NCBI GenBank assembly: GCA_017410365.1
Contig: JAFQQY010000004.1
Location: 1 to 64,000, forward strand
DNA: 64,000 nucleotides
Reading direction: 5' to 3'
Origin: Prevotella sp.
Lineage (GTDB): Bacteria > Bacteroidota > Bacteroidia > Bacteroidales > Bacteroidaceae
The notes below the pieces were generated by a model. It was not told where the DNA came from, did no database searches, and worked only from the letters and a program-made list of their open reading frames with translations. A program made the position numbers and the translations under genes. Positions 28,851 to 38,060 of this stretch are shown here, piece after piece; position 1 is the stretch's first letter; every line of letters begins with the position of its first letter.

Positions 28851-29819
28851 ATGAAAAAATATATGAAAATAGTAATATTAGATGCATACTCAACTAATCC
28901 CGGCGACTTGTCATGGGATGGTTTTAAGGAATTTGGCCAATTGGAAATCTATGAACGCACGCACCCTAATGAAATCGTATCGAGGTGTTTAGATGCCGAA
29001 TGTGTTTTAACCAACAAGGTGGTTCTTGATAGTAATATAATCAGTCAGTTGCCTAATCTTAAGTATATAGGTGTATTGGCTACAGGCTATAACGTTGTAG
29101 ATATAAAGGCGGCTGCCGAACATGGAATTATTGTAACTAACATACCGTCGTATAGCACAGACAGTGTGGTACAGATGACATTCGCACACATTCTTAATAT
29201 CACAAATCGAGTAGGTGATTATGCCAATGCCAACAGAAAAGGCAAGTGGTCGTCAAATGTTGATTTCTGTTATTGGGATTCGCCGCTTCACGAAATAGCA
29301 GGTAAGACCATTGGAATTATAGGCTTGGGTAAAATTGGTATGAGAGTAGCCAAGCTTGCCCGCTGCTTTGGAATGGATGTTTTTGCAATAACAAGCAAGC
29401 ATGCTGCCGATTTGCCCGATGGTATACAAAAGACAACACTTGACGGTTTGTTTGGTGTAAGTGATATTATTACTTTACATTGTCCATTAACCGAAAAGAC
29501 GCACGGGATGATTAATTCTAAGGCACTGGCCAAGATGAAACCTGGTGCCATTCTCATAAACACAGGCAGAGGACCGCTTGTCAATGAAAATGATGTGGCA
29601 GAGGCTTTGAAGTCAGGACATTTAGGAGCTTATGGTACTGATGTCATGTGTTGTGAACCGCCGTCAGCCGATAATTTGCTGTTCGACGCACCTAATGCCT
29701 TTGTTACTCCTCATATAGCCTGGGCGACAGTTGAAGCCAGAATTCGCTTGATATCTATCGCTGTAGACAACGTCAAGGCGTTTGTAAACGGCAAACCAAT
29801 AAATACAATACATCCTTAG
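28851..29819 (+). CDS. D-2-hydroxyacid dehydrogenase (glycerate dehydrogenase-like)
   Basis: The protein has 322 residues. The Rossmann motif is IGIIGLGKIGMRVA. Catalytic Arg, Glu and His lie in INTGRGPLVNE, DVMCCEPPS and NAFVTPHIAW. These mark an NAD-dependent oxidoreductase of the D-isomer 2-hydroxyacid family, and similarity to HprA-type hydroxypyruvate/glycerate dehydrogenases is the best guess from VLTNKVVLD. An ATG at 28863 would remove MKKY. It is followed 4 bases later by the channel gene, so the pair is likely cotranscribed. Confidence 0.88.
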   Translation: MKKYMKIVILDAYSTNPGDLSWDGFKEFGQLEIYERTHPNEIVSRCLDAECVLTNKVVLDSNIISQLPNLKYIGVLATGYNVVDIKAAAEHGIIVTNIPSYSTDSVVQMTFAHILNITNRVGDYANANRKGKWSSNVDFCYWDSPLHEIAGKTIGIIGLGKIGMRVAKLARCFGMDVFAITSKHAADLPDGIQKTTLDGLFGVSDIITLHCPLTEKTHGMINSKALAKMKPGAILINTGRGPLVNENDVAEALKSGHLGAYGTDVMCCEPPSADNLLFDAPNAFVTPHIAWATVEARIRLISIAVDNVKAFVNGKPINTIHP

Positions 29820-29823
29820 ATTT

Positions 29824-30462
29824 ATGAATATCGAACTGCCTGTTACCATTCCTCAGATAATTGAGTTTATGGGAACTTTCGCTTTTGCTATTTCCGGAAT
29901 CCGACATGCTGCATCTAAACGCTTTGATTGGTTTGGCGGTTATGTCTGTGGCATTGCTGTGGCTATCGGTGGAGGTACGATCCGTGATGTTATGCTTGGT
30001 GCTATTCCGTTTTGGATGACCAATCCGATCTATATTATCTGTACCGCTATGGCCCTTCTTGTTGTTATCGTTTTTTCAAAATATATGCAACGCCTTAACA
30101 ACACTTGGTTTGTTTTCGACACATTTGGATTGGCACTTTTCACCATCGCAGGTATACAGAAAAGCCTTGAGTACGGACAACCATATTGGGTTGCAATAAT
30201 AATGGGATGCATTACAGGTGCTGCTGGTGGTGTTATACGTGATGTGTTGCTGAACAATGAACCGGTAATATTCCGAAAAGAGATTTATGCCATGGCGTGT
30301 GTGTTGGGTGGTATTACATATTGGTTGTTTGCTCGCAACGGTGTTTCTGTGGAAATATCAGCCTTATCAAGCTTTCTTGTTACATGTATGATACGCTTCT
30401 TGGCTGTTCGTTATCATATTTCTCTGCCTAGATTAAAAGGAGAAGACGATTCAGATAATTAA
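29824..30462 (+). CDS. TRIC/UPF0126 family membrane protein
   Basis: The protein has 212 residues and about seven membrane segments arranged as two similar halves. Each half has the family motif, GGGTIRDVMLG (about residue 50) and GGVIRDVLLN (about residue 138), which form the pore region in trimeric intracellular cation channels. Bacterial members conduct K+ or act in glycine uptake; the substrate here is unknown. It lies at the end of a two-gene unit with the dehydrogenase. Confidence 0.9.
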   Translation: MNIELPVTIPQIIEFMGTFAFAISGIRHAASKRFDWFGGYVCGIAVAIGGGTIRDVMLGAIPFWMTNPIYIICTAMALLVVIVFSKYMQRLNNTWFVFDTFGLALFTIAGIQKSLEYGQPYWVAIIMGCITGAAGGVIRDVLLNNEPVIFRKEIYAMACVLGGITYWLFARNGVSVEISALSSFLVTCMIRFLAVRYHISLPRLKGEDDSDN

Positions 30463-30464
30463 GA

Positions 30465-30552
30465 CGCATGCTTTGCCCATTGCAAATGGGCCATTTGGCA
30501 CTCTTAAACGGCCCTTTTAGCATACCTAATTGGGCCTTTTGTTATTTTAAAA
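30465..30552 (+). repeat. Array of 22-bp-spaced GC-rich intergenic repeats (array A)
   Basis: Four units start at 30465, 30487, 30509 and 30531, exactly 22 bp apart. Their starts read CGCATGCTTT, TGGGCCATTT, CGGCCCTTTT and TGGGCCTTTT, and they end AAA, TAAA, TAAT and TAAAA. The same bipartite unit is seen in array B (38214-38404). The array lies in the 193-base gap between the TRIC gene and the DPP-like peptidase gene and contains no gene. Confidence 0.7.
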
Positions 30553-30617
30553 GCTTTAATTATGTGAATTTAATTTTGTTTTTCCAATTATATAATGTAT
30601 TAATCGGATTTTTTATC

Positions 30618-30625
30618 TAAATTTG
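30618..30625 (+). promoter_or_regulatory. -7 element for the DPP-like peptidase gene
   Basis: TAAATTTG, 30 bases before the start at 30656. No clear -33 box. Confidence 0.55.
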
Positions 30626-30655
30626 CAAAATATATTATAATAAACTACGAAAACA

Positions 30656-32869
30656 ATGAAAAGAATCATATTTATGTGCGCAGCATTGCTTCTTGCAACA
30701 TCACAATTGTTGGCTGGTGGAAAACTTGATTTGAAAAGCATTACCTCCGGACATTTCCAAGGTGAACGGTTGGCAGAAGTAAAGCCATTGGCTGATGGAG
30801 AAACCTACGCCCAAATAAGTAGAGACGGCAAACAAATTATCAAGTATTCGTTTAAGACAGGCAAACAAGTCGCTGTATTATTTGATGTCGCAACTGTTCG
30901 TGGTGATGTCATTCCGCGTATTGACGGTTATATTATGAGTCCTGATGGGAGACGGATGTTGATACAGACAAATACAAAACCTGTTTATCGACGTTCGTAT
31001 ACAGCCGAATACTATATTTTTAGCATCGAAAACAATAAGATGGAACCTCTGTCAAAAGGTGGTCCACAGCAAACTCCGCTCTTCTCGCCCGATGGACAAC
31101 AGATAGCTTTTGTTAGAGATAACAACATTCATCTTGTAAAGCTGCTTTATGATAATGCTGAAAGTCAAGTGACTAAAGATGGCAAGTGGAACGAAATTAT
31201 CAACGGTATCCCAGATTGGGTAAATGAAGAGGAATTTGGTAACAACCGTAGCATGGTTTTCACAGCAGACAGCCGGCAGATATGCTGGATTAGATATGAT
31301 GAGTCTAAAGTGAAGCAATATTCAATGCAGATGTTCAAAGGATTGAATCCAGCAATGGAGCAATATGCCGGTTATCCTGGTTTCTATACTTACAAATATC
31401 CGATTGCTGGAGAGCAGAACTCAACGGTATCGGTCTATAGCTTTGACATAAAGTCGCGCCAGACACGCAAGTTGCAGGTACCATTGAAAGAAGACGATTA
31501 TATACCACGTATAATTATGACCAGCGACCCAGCCAAGGTGGCCATATATACAATGAACCGTCATCAGGACGAATTGAACATATATATGGCAAACCCTTTG
31601 TCTACATTATGTAAGCTTGTCATAAGCGAGAAAATAGACAAGTATGTCAGAGAGTCATCCATTTCATCTATTAAGATTACTGACAACCATATACTTCTGC
31701 CAAGCGAGCGCTCGGGATTTACTCATTTGTATCTCTATAACCTTAATGGCCAGTTGAAGCGTACAGTAACGTATGGAAACTATGAAGTTAAAGATGTTTA
31801 TGGATATGACGAGGCAACAGGCGATGTTTATTATGCCGCAAACAAGAATGGCGTAGCAGAACAGCAAGTTTATGTTGCTAGAGCAAATGGCAAGACAGAA
31901 TGCATCAGCGATAAAGCAGGTACAAATAGTGCTATATTCAGCAGCAACTTCAAATATTACATAAATATATGGAGCGACATGAATAATCCTAATGTCTATA
32001 CACTTAATGACAATAAAGGAAAACTGCTTAAGACATTGTTAGACAACAAGGATTTGAAAGACAAGATGTCGCAATATGTTCTTGGCCCACGTGAAATGTT
32101 CTCATTCACAACTTCTGAAGGAGTGAAGTTATATGGTTGGATGGTAAAGCCTGCTGACTTCGATTCACAGAAGCGCTATCCAGTAATTATGTATCAATAT
32201 GGTGGACCGGGCAGTCAGCAGGTTCTGAACCGTTGGTCTATAGGTATGTCTGGCCAGGGTGCCATATTGGAGCATTATCTTGCACAGCAGGGATATGTTG
32301 TCGTTTGTGTAGATAATAGAGGGACAGGCGGTAGAGGTGTTGAATTTGAAAAGTGTACATATCTACGACTGGGAGAAAAAGAGGCCCGCGACCAAGTGGA
32401 AACAGCCTTATGGCTTGGAAACCAGTCTTATGTTGACAAAAACAGAATAGGCATTTGGGGATGGAGCTATGGCGGATGGAATACATTGATGAGCATGAGT
32501 GAGGGACGCCCGGTTTTCTGTGCAGGAGTAGCCATCGCACCAGTAACAAGTTGGCGTTATTACGATACCGTCTATACTGAGCGTTATATGCGCACACCAA
32601 ATGAGAACCAATCAGGTTATGATGAGGTGAATCCAATGGCACGAGCATCACAACTAAGCGGTGAACTGCTAATATGCCACGGCATGGCTGATGATAATGT
32701 TCATTTCCGTAATACAGCTGAATATACCGAGGCATTGGTTCAGGCAGATAAGGATTTCAGCGAGTTGGTATATACAAATAGGAATCATAGCATATTTGGT
32801 GGCAATACGCGTAATCATCTGTTCCGTCAGGCTATCAAGTTCTTTAATAAAGAAATGAATAATAAATAA
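30656..32869 (+). CDS. Secreted dipeptidyl-peptidase IV-like serine peptidase (S9)
   Basis: The protein has 737 residues. MKRIIFMCAALLLATSQLLAG is a signal peptide. The N-terminal half is the beta-propeller (DPDR-type blades, for example SRDGKQIIKYSF). The C-terminal half is the alpha/beta hydrolase, with catalytic Ser in IWGWSYGGWNTL (about residue 602), Asp in HGMADDNVHF and His in NRNHSIFGG. DPP-IV enzymes remove X-Pro or X-Ala dipeptides, feeding peptide use in these saccharolytic and proteolytic anaerobes. It lies 24 bases upstream of the GH105 gene. Confidence 0.93.
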   Translation: MKRIIFMCAALLLATSQLLAGGKLDLKSITSGHFQGERLAEVKPLADGETYAQISRDGKQIIKYSFKTGKQVAVLFDVATVRGDVIPRIDGYIMSPDGRRMLIQTNTKPVYRRSYTAEYYIFSIENNKMEPLSKGGPQQTPLFSPDGQQIAFVRDNNIHLVKLLYDNAESQVTKDGKWNEIINGIPDWVNEEEFGNNRSMVFTADSRQICWIRYDESKVKQYSMQMFKGLNPAMEQYAGYPGFYTYKYPIAGEQNSTVSVYSFDIKSRQTRKLQVPLKEDDYIPRIIMTSDPAKVAIYTMNRHQDELNIYMANPLSTLCKLVISEKIDKYVRESSISSIKITDNHILLPSERSGFTHLYLYNLNGQLKRTVTYGNYEVKDVYGYDEATGDVYYAANKNGVAEQQVYVARANGKTECISDKAGTNSAIFSSNFKYYINIWSDMNNPNVYTLNDNKGKLLKTLLDNKDLKDKMSQYVLGPREMFSFTTSEGVKLYGWMVKPADFDSQKRYPVIMYQYGGPGSQQVLNRWSIGMSGQGAILEHYLAQQGYVVVCVDNRGTGGRGVEFEKCTYLRLGEKEARDQVETALWLGNQSYVDKNRIGIWGWSYGGWNTLMSMSEGRPVFCAGVAIAPVTSWRYYDTVYTERYMRTPNENQSGYDEVNPMARASQLSGELLICHGMADDNVHFRNTAEYTEALVQADKDFSELVYTNRNHSIFGGNTRNHLFRQAIKFFNKEMNNK

Positions 32870-32893
32870 AAACAATATAAAACTAATTTAACA

Positions 32894-35209
32894 ATGAAGA
32901 AACTATTATCGTTTTTTGCTCTTGCTGTCATGCTGTTCCCAATGACAGCTGATGCAGCAAAGAAGAAAGTAAAGAAGCAGGAACCTCAATTGTCAACGAT
33001 AGAGATAATTGAGAAAGTAAACAATCAGTGGCAGGCCACACATAAGCCTGAGGTAAGGGCATTCTGGGACGATGCCGCTTATTTCACAGGAAATATGGAG
33101 GCTTACAAGCTTACAGGCAATGCCAAGTATCTTGAGTATAGCGACAAGTGGGCGCGCCACAACAAGTGGAGTGGTGCAAAGGAGAAGGACCAGTCAAAGT
33201 GGAAGTACAAGAACTATGGCGAAGGTCAGGACTATGTCTTGTTTGGTGACTGGCAGATATGCTTCCAGACCTATCTCGACATGTATGAGATGAATCCTGA
33301 TGCCTATAAGATAGCACGTGCCATTGAGGTTATGGACCGCGAATGTGCCATGAAGGAGAACGACTTCTGGTGGTGGGCAGATGCCTTGTATATGGTGATG
33401 CCTGTAATGACAAAGATGTACAAAGCAACCGGCGATGTCAAGTATCTTGACAAGTTGTATGACAATTTCTTATATGCTGACAATCTGATGTTTGATAACG
33501 AAGAACATCTGTATTATCGCGATGGCAAATATATCTATCCTAAGCACAAGACATCTAACGGAAAGAAGGACTTCTGGGCACGCGGCGACGGTTGGGTGCT
33601 GGCAGGACTTGCAAAGGTACTCGCCGACATGCCTACAACATACAAGCACTATCCGTTCTTCGCACAACGCTATCGTCAGATGGCAGCTGCTGTTATCAAA
33701 TGTCAGCAGAAGGAAGGCTATTGGACACGTTCAATGCTTGATGCCGACCATGCTGAAGGACCAGAGACAAGTGGCACAGCATTCTTTACATACGGTTTGC
33801 TGTGGGGTATGAACAACGGAATGCTTGATAAGGCAACATACCAGCCTGCAGTTGACAAGGCATGGAATTATCTCACAAAGACAGCTCTTCAGGCAGACGG
33901 AACCGTTGGATATGTTCAGCCAATCGGTGAGAAGGCAATCAAGGGACAGACCCTTTCAGCAAAGAGCGTTACCAATTTCGGAACTGGTGCATTCTTGCTT
34001 GCTGCTTGCGAAAAGGTTCGCTTCGACGATGCGTCAGTAAAGCCTGCAGACAAGAAGGCGTTTACTGTTTCAGTACGCAACGACAGCGAGTCTTTCCGTC
34101 AGGAGGTTGTTGAGATTGATGCTAATGCTGTTTATGCTAAGTTGGGCATCTCTGGCGGTCGTCAGTTCCAGGTAATCAATGCCGTAGGTCAGGAGGTTGC
34201 ATATCAGATTACTTACGACGGCAAGGTGCTTATTGATGCTGCCGTTCGTCCATGTGGTGTTGCTCAGTTTACAATTCAGAAAGGCACTCCAAAGACATTC
34301 AAGAACACTTGTTATGGTCGTATGTATCCAGAGCGTGTAGATGATATCGCATGGGAAAACGACCGCACTGCTTACCGTTGCTACGGACCTGCTCTGCAGC
34401 GTAATAATGAGAAGGCATACGGTGTTGACGTATGGTTGAAGAACACTCCAGAACTTGTTGTTGAAAACCGCTACCACATCGAGCATGGTGCAAAGCAGAG
34501 AATAGCAGAACTGAAGCAGACAAATCCTGCTGCAGCAGATTCGCTGAACAAACTTACCAGCTATCACTATGACCTCGGCAACGGTTTGGATTGCTATAAG
34601 GTTGGTCCTACACTCGGTTGCGGTACACCTGCATTGATGGATGGTGATAATATCATCTTCCCATACTGCTATAAGGAGTATGAGATTCTTGATAATGGTC
34701 CATTGCGCTTCACAGTAAAGTTGGTTTACAATCCTGCAACAATCAAGGGCGATGCTAATGTAGTAGAAAACCGCATCTTGAGTCTTGACAAGGGTAGTAA
34801 CTTCAATAAGATGACTGTTTGGTATGATGGTTTGACACAACCTGTTGACATCGCTTCAGGTGTTGTTATCCATAGCGAAGACCTCAACAGTGTTGTTCTT
34901 GGCAAGAACTATGTTCACTATGCAGACCCAACCGACAATCCTAACGGACAGAACTTCCAGATTTATGTAGCAGCGCTGTTCCCTAACGGTGTAGATGTAA
35001 CAAAGAAAGTTATGTTTGAAACACCGTTCAGTGGCAATGCCGGTCATGCTTTGGGCATCAAGAAGGGTTATAAGAGTGGCGAGCGTTTCACTTATTACTT
35101 TGGTTCTGCATGGAGCAAGTACGACTGTCGCAATCAGAAAGAGTGGCAGGTACGTATCGATTCATTCCTTAACGGTTTGAACCAGCCTCTCGAAGTTGAG
35201 GTTAAGTAA
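32894..35209 (+). CDS. GH105 unsaturated rhamnogalacturonyl hydrolase fused to DUF4861
   Basis: The protein has 771 residues with a signal peptide (MKKLLSFFALAVMLFPMTADA). Residues about 35-375 form the GH88/GH105 alpha6/alpha6 barrel, with FWWWADALYM and FWARGDGWVLAGLAK carrying the aspartates used in vinyl-ether hydration. The rest (about 390-771) is a DUF4861 beta-sandwich domain (GRQFQVINAVGQEVAYQI, YGRMYPERVDDIAWENDRTAYRCYGPALQ). GH105 enzymes release the unsaturated uronic acid left by pectate or rhamnogalacturonan lyases. No susC/D pair is nearby, so it is not in a complete utilisation locus. The ending GTTAAGTAAC is repeated 141 bases further on. Confidence 0.9.
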   Translation: MKKLLSFFALAVMLFPMTADAAKKKVKKQEPQLSTIEIIEKVNNQWQATHKPEVRAFWDDAAYFTGNMEAYKLTGNAKYLEYSDKWARHNKWSGAKEKDQSKWKYKNYGEGQDYVLFGDWQICFQTYLDMYEMNPDAYKIARAIEVMDRECAMKENDFWWWADALYMVMPVMTKMYKATGDVKYLDKLYDNFLYADNLMFDNEEHLYYRDGKYIYPKHKTSNGKKDFWARGDGWVLAGLAKVLADMPTTYKHYPFFAQRYRQMAAAVIKCQQKEGYWTRSMLDADHAEGPETSGTAFFTYGLLWGMNNGMLDKATYQPAVDKAWNYLTKTALQADGTVGYVQPIGEKAIKGQTLSAKSVTNFGTGAFLLAACEKVRFDDASVKPADKKAFTVSVRNDSESFRQEVVEIDANAVYAKLGISGGRQFQVINAVGQEVAYQITYDGKVLIDAAVRPCGVAQFTIQKGTPKTFKNTCYGRMYPERVDDIAWENDRTAYRCYGPALQRNNEKAYGVDVWLKNTPELVVENRYHIEHGAKQRIAELKQTNPAAADSLNKLTSYHYDLGNGLDCYKVGPTLGCGTPALMDGDNIIFPYCYKEYEILDNGPLRFTVKLVYNPATIKGDANVVENRILSLDKGSNFNKMTVWYDGLTQPVDIASGVVIHSEDLNSVVLGKNYVHYADPTDNPNGQNFQIYVAALFPNGVDVTKKVMFETPFSGNAGHALGIKKGYKSGERFTYYFGSAWSKYDCRNQKEWQVRIDSFLNGLNQPLEVEVK

Positions 35210-35361
35210 CTTTTTTAGAAGATAAAGGAAGTTAAAAGAAGATATGCAGCTTTCATCTGCGAAGATAAAGGACGAATGTTTTTTCTAAGGAGTTATGTCT
35301 TCTATCTCCATCTATCTTCCTCTGCCTCCTTCTATCTTCTTCAATAAAAAAGTTAAGTAAC
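35201..35361. mobile_element. MITE-like foldback element with 10-bp flanking direct repeats
   Basis: A 141-base segment (35211-35351) is bounded on both sides by GTTAAGTAAC (35201-35210 and 35352-35361). Its ends are inverted: TTTTTTAGAAGATAAAGG on the left and, read on the other strand, TTTTTTATTGAAGAAGATAG on the right. The left arm is purine-rich, the right arm pyrimidine-rich. No coding capacity is seen. The left direct repeat includes the stop codon of the GH105 gene. This fits insertion of a small non-autonomous element, though a chance foldback is possible. Confidence 0.45.
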
Positions 35362-35374
35362 ACGATATTACTGA

Positions 35375-36100
35375 ATGAAAAGAGCGATAATAATTGGCGC
35401 TTCTTCCGGTTTGGGATTTGAAGTAGCTAAGATACTAATAAATGACGGGTGGCACGTAGGAGTGGCCGCCCGTCGCTTTAGTTTGTTGCAGAAACTGCAA
35501 GATATTGCCCCAGAGAGAGTATGTGGAGAACAGCTCGACGTTAACGACACATCAGCTGAAGAGATGCTCATAAAGCTGATTAATAGAGTAGGAGGGTGCG
35601 ATTTGTTTTTCTACGCTTCAGGCATAGGCAAGCAAAACCCGCAACTGGAAGCTGCCGTTGAGTTATCTACCGTAGAAACCAATGCCATGGGTTTCACTCG
35701 CATGATAGGGTGCGCCTTCAGGTATATGTCAGAACATGGCGGCGGTCATATTGCTGCTATCAGTTCCATCGCAGGAACCAAGGGCCTTGGCATAGCACCT
35801 TCATATTCGGCAACAAAAGCATTTCAAAATACATACATGCAATCATTGGAGCAGTTGGCAAACATGCGCCAGCTGAATATACGTTTCACCGATGTACGTC
35901 CTGGTTTTGTTGCTACAGAGTTATTAGGAGAAAATCCCAAATACCCTTTGCTCATGAAAGCAGAACCTGTTGCCAAAAGCATTGTCAAGGCAGTATATGC
36001 AAAACGCCACAAGGTCGTGATAGATGGTCGTTGGAGCATCATCACCTTCTTCTGGCGCATGATTCCCGATTTTATCTGGAGAAGACTTAATGTCCGTTAG
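35375..36100 (+). CDS. Short-chain dehydrogenase/reductase
   Basis: The protein has 241 residues. The cofactor motif IGASSGLGFEVAK is at the N-terminus; the catalytic Ser and Tyr/Lys are in AISSIAGTKGLG and SYSATKAF. It is a classical SDR that probably uses NADPH (R near the end of beta-2, AARRF). The C-terminus is hydrophobic and basic (RWSIITFFWRMIPDFIWRRL), suggesting membrane contact, as in other SDRs that act on lipids. The substrate is unknown. It overlaps the convergent ABC gene by 4 bases. Confidence 0.88.
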   Translation: MKRAIIIGASSGLGFEVAKILINDGWHVGVAARRFSLLQKLQDIAPERVCGEQLDVNDTSAEEMLIKLINRVGGCDLFFYASGIGKQNPQLEAAVELSTVETNAMGFTRMIGCAFRYMSEHGGGHIAAISSIAGTKGLGIAPSYSATKAFQNTYMQSLEQLANMRQLNIRFTDVRPGFVATELLGENPKYPLLMKAEPVAKSIVKAVYAKRHKVVIDGRWSIITFFWRMIPDFIWRRLNVR

Positions 36101-37911
36101 TCAAACAAGTTACCGTCACTGTTCTGGTCGAGCGTCTGTGCTAACTTGTCAATATTGAGACTACGTGCAGAGGCATCAACAATATCCTTATATATTCCAC
36201 CTTCTTTATATAGTGAGTCGGGATTTCCGCTTTGCTCAACTCTTCCGTCTTTTAATGCATAGATGATATCGCTGTCGATAATCTGCGATATGCTATGCGA
36301 TATGATGATGACAGTGCGGTTTTTCTTTATGGCATCGATGCTCGCCTTAATCTGTTCTGTGGCTATGGCATCCAGACTGGCAGTCGGTTCGTCAAGGAAG
36401 ATAATAGGCGGGTTCTTCAGGAACATACGTGCTATGGCTATGCGCTGCTGCTGTCCGCCGGAAAGCTGTTGCGCTTTTGAATTGAAACCGTTAGGCAGTT
36501 TCATTATCTGGTCATAGATATATGCTTTCTTTGCAGCTTCAACCACTTCTTCAAACGTAGCGTCCGGCCGTCCGTAGCGTATGTTCTCTTCTATGCTGCC
36601 ATCAAAGATATGGTTCTTCTGTAACACCATGCCAATGTTGTTGCGCAAAAACTTTGTGTCATATTCTTTTATGTCAACACCATCTAGTTTTATCGAACCG
36701 CAATCAGGTGAGTAGAACTTCACCAATAGGTTTAGTATCGTTGATTTTCCGGCTCCTGAAAGTCCAACAAATGCCGTTATCTTTCCGCTCTCTATGCTCA
36801 TGTTGATATCATGCAATGCCTTGGTCCCGTTCGGATAAGTAAAGTCAACATTTGAAATCTCAAAGTTGCCTTTTATGTCTTTCGGACAATACTTGCCTGA
36901 CTCTTCACGCTCATCGTCTGCTTCCAGAATGTCAAAGAATCCTTCAGCATAGATTAGCGCATCATTCATCTGGTCGAAGATGCGTTGCAACTGCGTAATT
37001 GGTGCTGTTACATTTGCGAAAAGCATGACATGGTACATTATCTTTCCAATCGTCATGCCTGGATATTCTATAAGTACAAGATAGGCTGTAAGGATTATTA
37101 TCAGCACAGTTCCGACCTGGCGAACAAAACTTTTCCAACCGTCAAAGTAGAATGATGTTTTCCGCACTTGCATCTGATTGTCTGAGAATTCCGTCTGAAG
37201 CTTCCATTGCTTGGCGCTTTCTATTTCTTCTCTGTTGAAAGACTTTATTACATTGATGCTTTCTATGATGTTCATCACGCCATGACTCTTCTGTTCACGG
37301 TACTTTCTCATATTCCTTCGCCAGCCCTTCAGCTTTCTTGCTTGTCTAATGGTTATCCAGATATAGATGGGAACGATGAAGAGGGCGGTCAGACCTACAT
37401 AGAAGTTTGCTGCAAACATCAGAATCAGTGCGAGTACAGCACTCATGAATAACGGCAACAGGTCTATGAAGAAATTCTGTACTGTTGACGAAAGACTGCT
37501 AACACCCTGGTCTATTCGTGTCTGCAGTTTCCCGGTTTCATTATCCTGACCGGAAAAGAACGCCATACGATATGTAAGCATGTGGTCAATAACCGCTTGC
37601 GACAGGTCTTTTGACACGTTTATTCTCATCTTCTCGCCGAAATAACTTTGGGCGTAAGTGATTATTGAAGACAGAATCTCCTTGCCTAAAAGAATAATGC
37701 TGATAATTGTCAGGATATGTGCCGCTTCATGCCACACCAGGTTGTTGTCAATAATCAGTTCGTTGATGGCATCAATTGTCCTATCCAAAACAACAGCATT
37801 GATTTGTGCTATGAACGAACCGATAAAAGTAAGTATAAGCGTTATCACTACCAGCCATTTATATGGCTTTACATAAGGTTGTATTTTTTTGAAAAGCAGT
37901 ATTAAGTTCAT
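36097..37911 (-). CDS. ABC transporter, fused permease and ATPase (exporter type)
   Basis: The protein has 604 residues. Six membrane segments (about residues 15-330) precede a nucleotide-binding domain with Walker A GLSGAGKST, signature LSGGQQQR, Walker B IIFLDEPTASLD and the H-loop IISHSISQI. The layout is that of homodimeric or heterodimeric exporters (MsbA/LmrA type), which move lipids, drugs or peptides outward. Cargo cannot be told from the context. Its start faces the 574-base non-coding region upstream of galE. Confidence 0.92.
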   Translation of the reverse strand: MNLILLFKKIQPYVKPYKWLVVITLILTFIGSFIAQINAVVLDRTIDAINELIIDNNLVWHEAAHILTIISIILLGKEILSSIITYAQSYFGEKMRINVSKDLSQAVIDHMLTYRMAFFSGQDNETGKLQTRIDQGVSSLSSTVQNFFIDLLPLFMSAVLALILMFAANFYVGLTALFIVPIYIWITIRQARKLKGWRRNMRKYREQKSHGVMNIIESINVIKSFNREEIESAKQWKLQTEFSDNQMQVRKTSFYFDGWKSFVRQVGTVLIIILTAYLVLIEYPGMTIGKIMYHVMLFANVTAPITQLQRIFDQMNDALIYAEGFFDILEADDEREESGKYCPKDIKGNFEISNVDFTYPNGTKALHDINMSIESGKITAFVGLSGAGKSTILNLLVKFYSPDCGSIKLDGVDIKEYDTKFLRNNIGMVLQKNHIFDGSIEENIRYGRPDATFEEVVEAAKKAYIYDQIMKLPNGFNSKAQQLSGGQQQRIAIARMFLKNPPIIFLDEPTASLDAIATEQIKASIDAIKKNRTVIIISHSISQIIDSDIIYALKDGRVEQSGNPDSLYKEGGIYKDIVDASARSLNIDKLAQTLDQNSDGNLFD

Positions 37912-38060
37912 GTCTTACTTATTAATGTCGGCAAGTATCAAGTTATCAATTAATAACAAAGTTAATACTATATTTCATAAATCAGAAAGGAAATTTATTG
38001 AAATTGTTGAGATTTAATATATTTAACTTTTATCGTCGATACAGGAATAATACACAAAAC

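Noticed and set aside
33072..34040. Plus-strand frames shifted within the GH105 gene, as possible frameshift fragments
   Set aside because: The main frame is continuous and contains all expected motifs, so there is no frameshift.
34070..34840. A 256-codon minus-strand frame inside the GH105-DUF4861 gene
   Set aside because: Antisense to a well-supported coding domain, with no known motifs.
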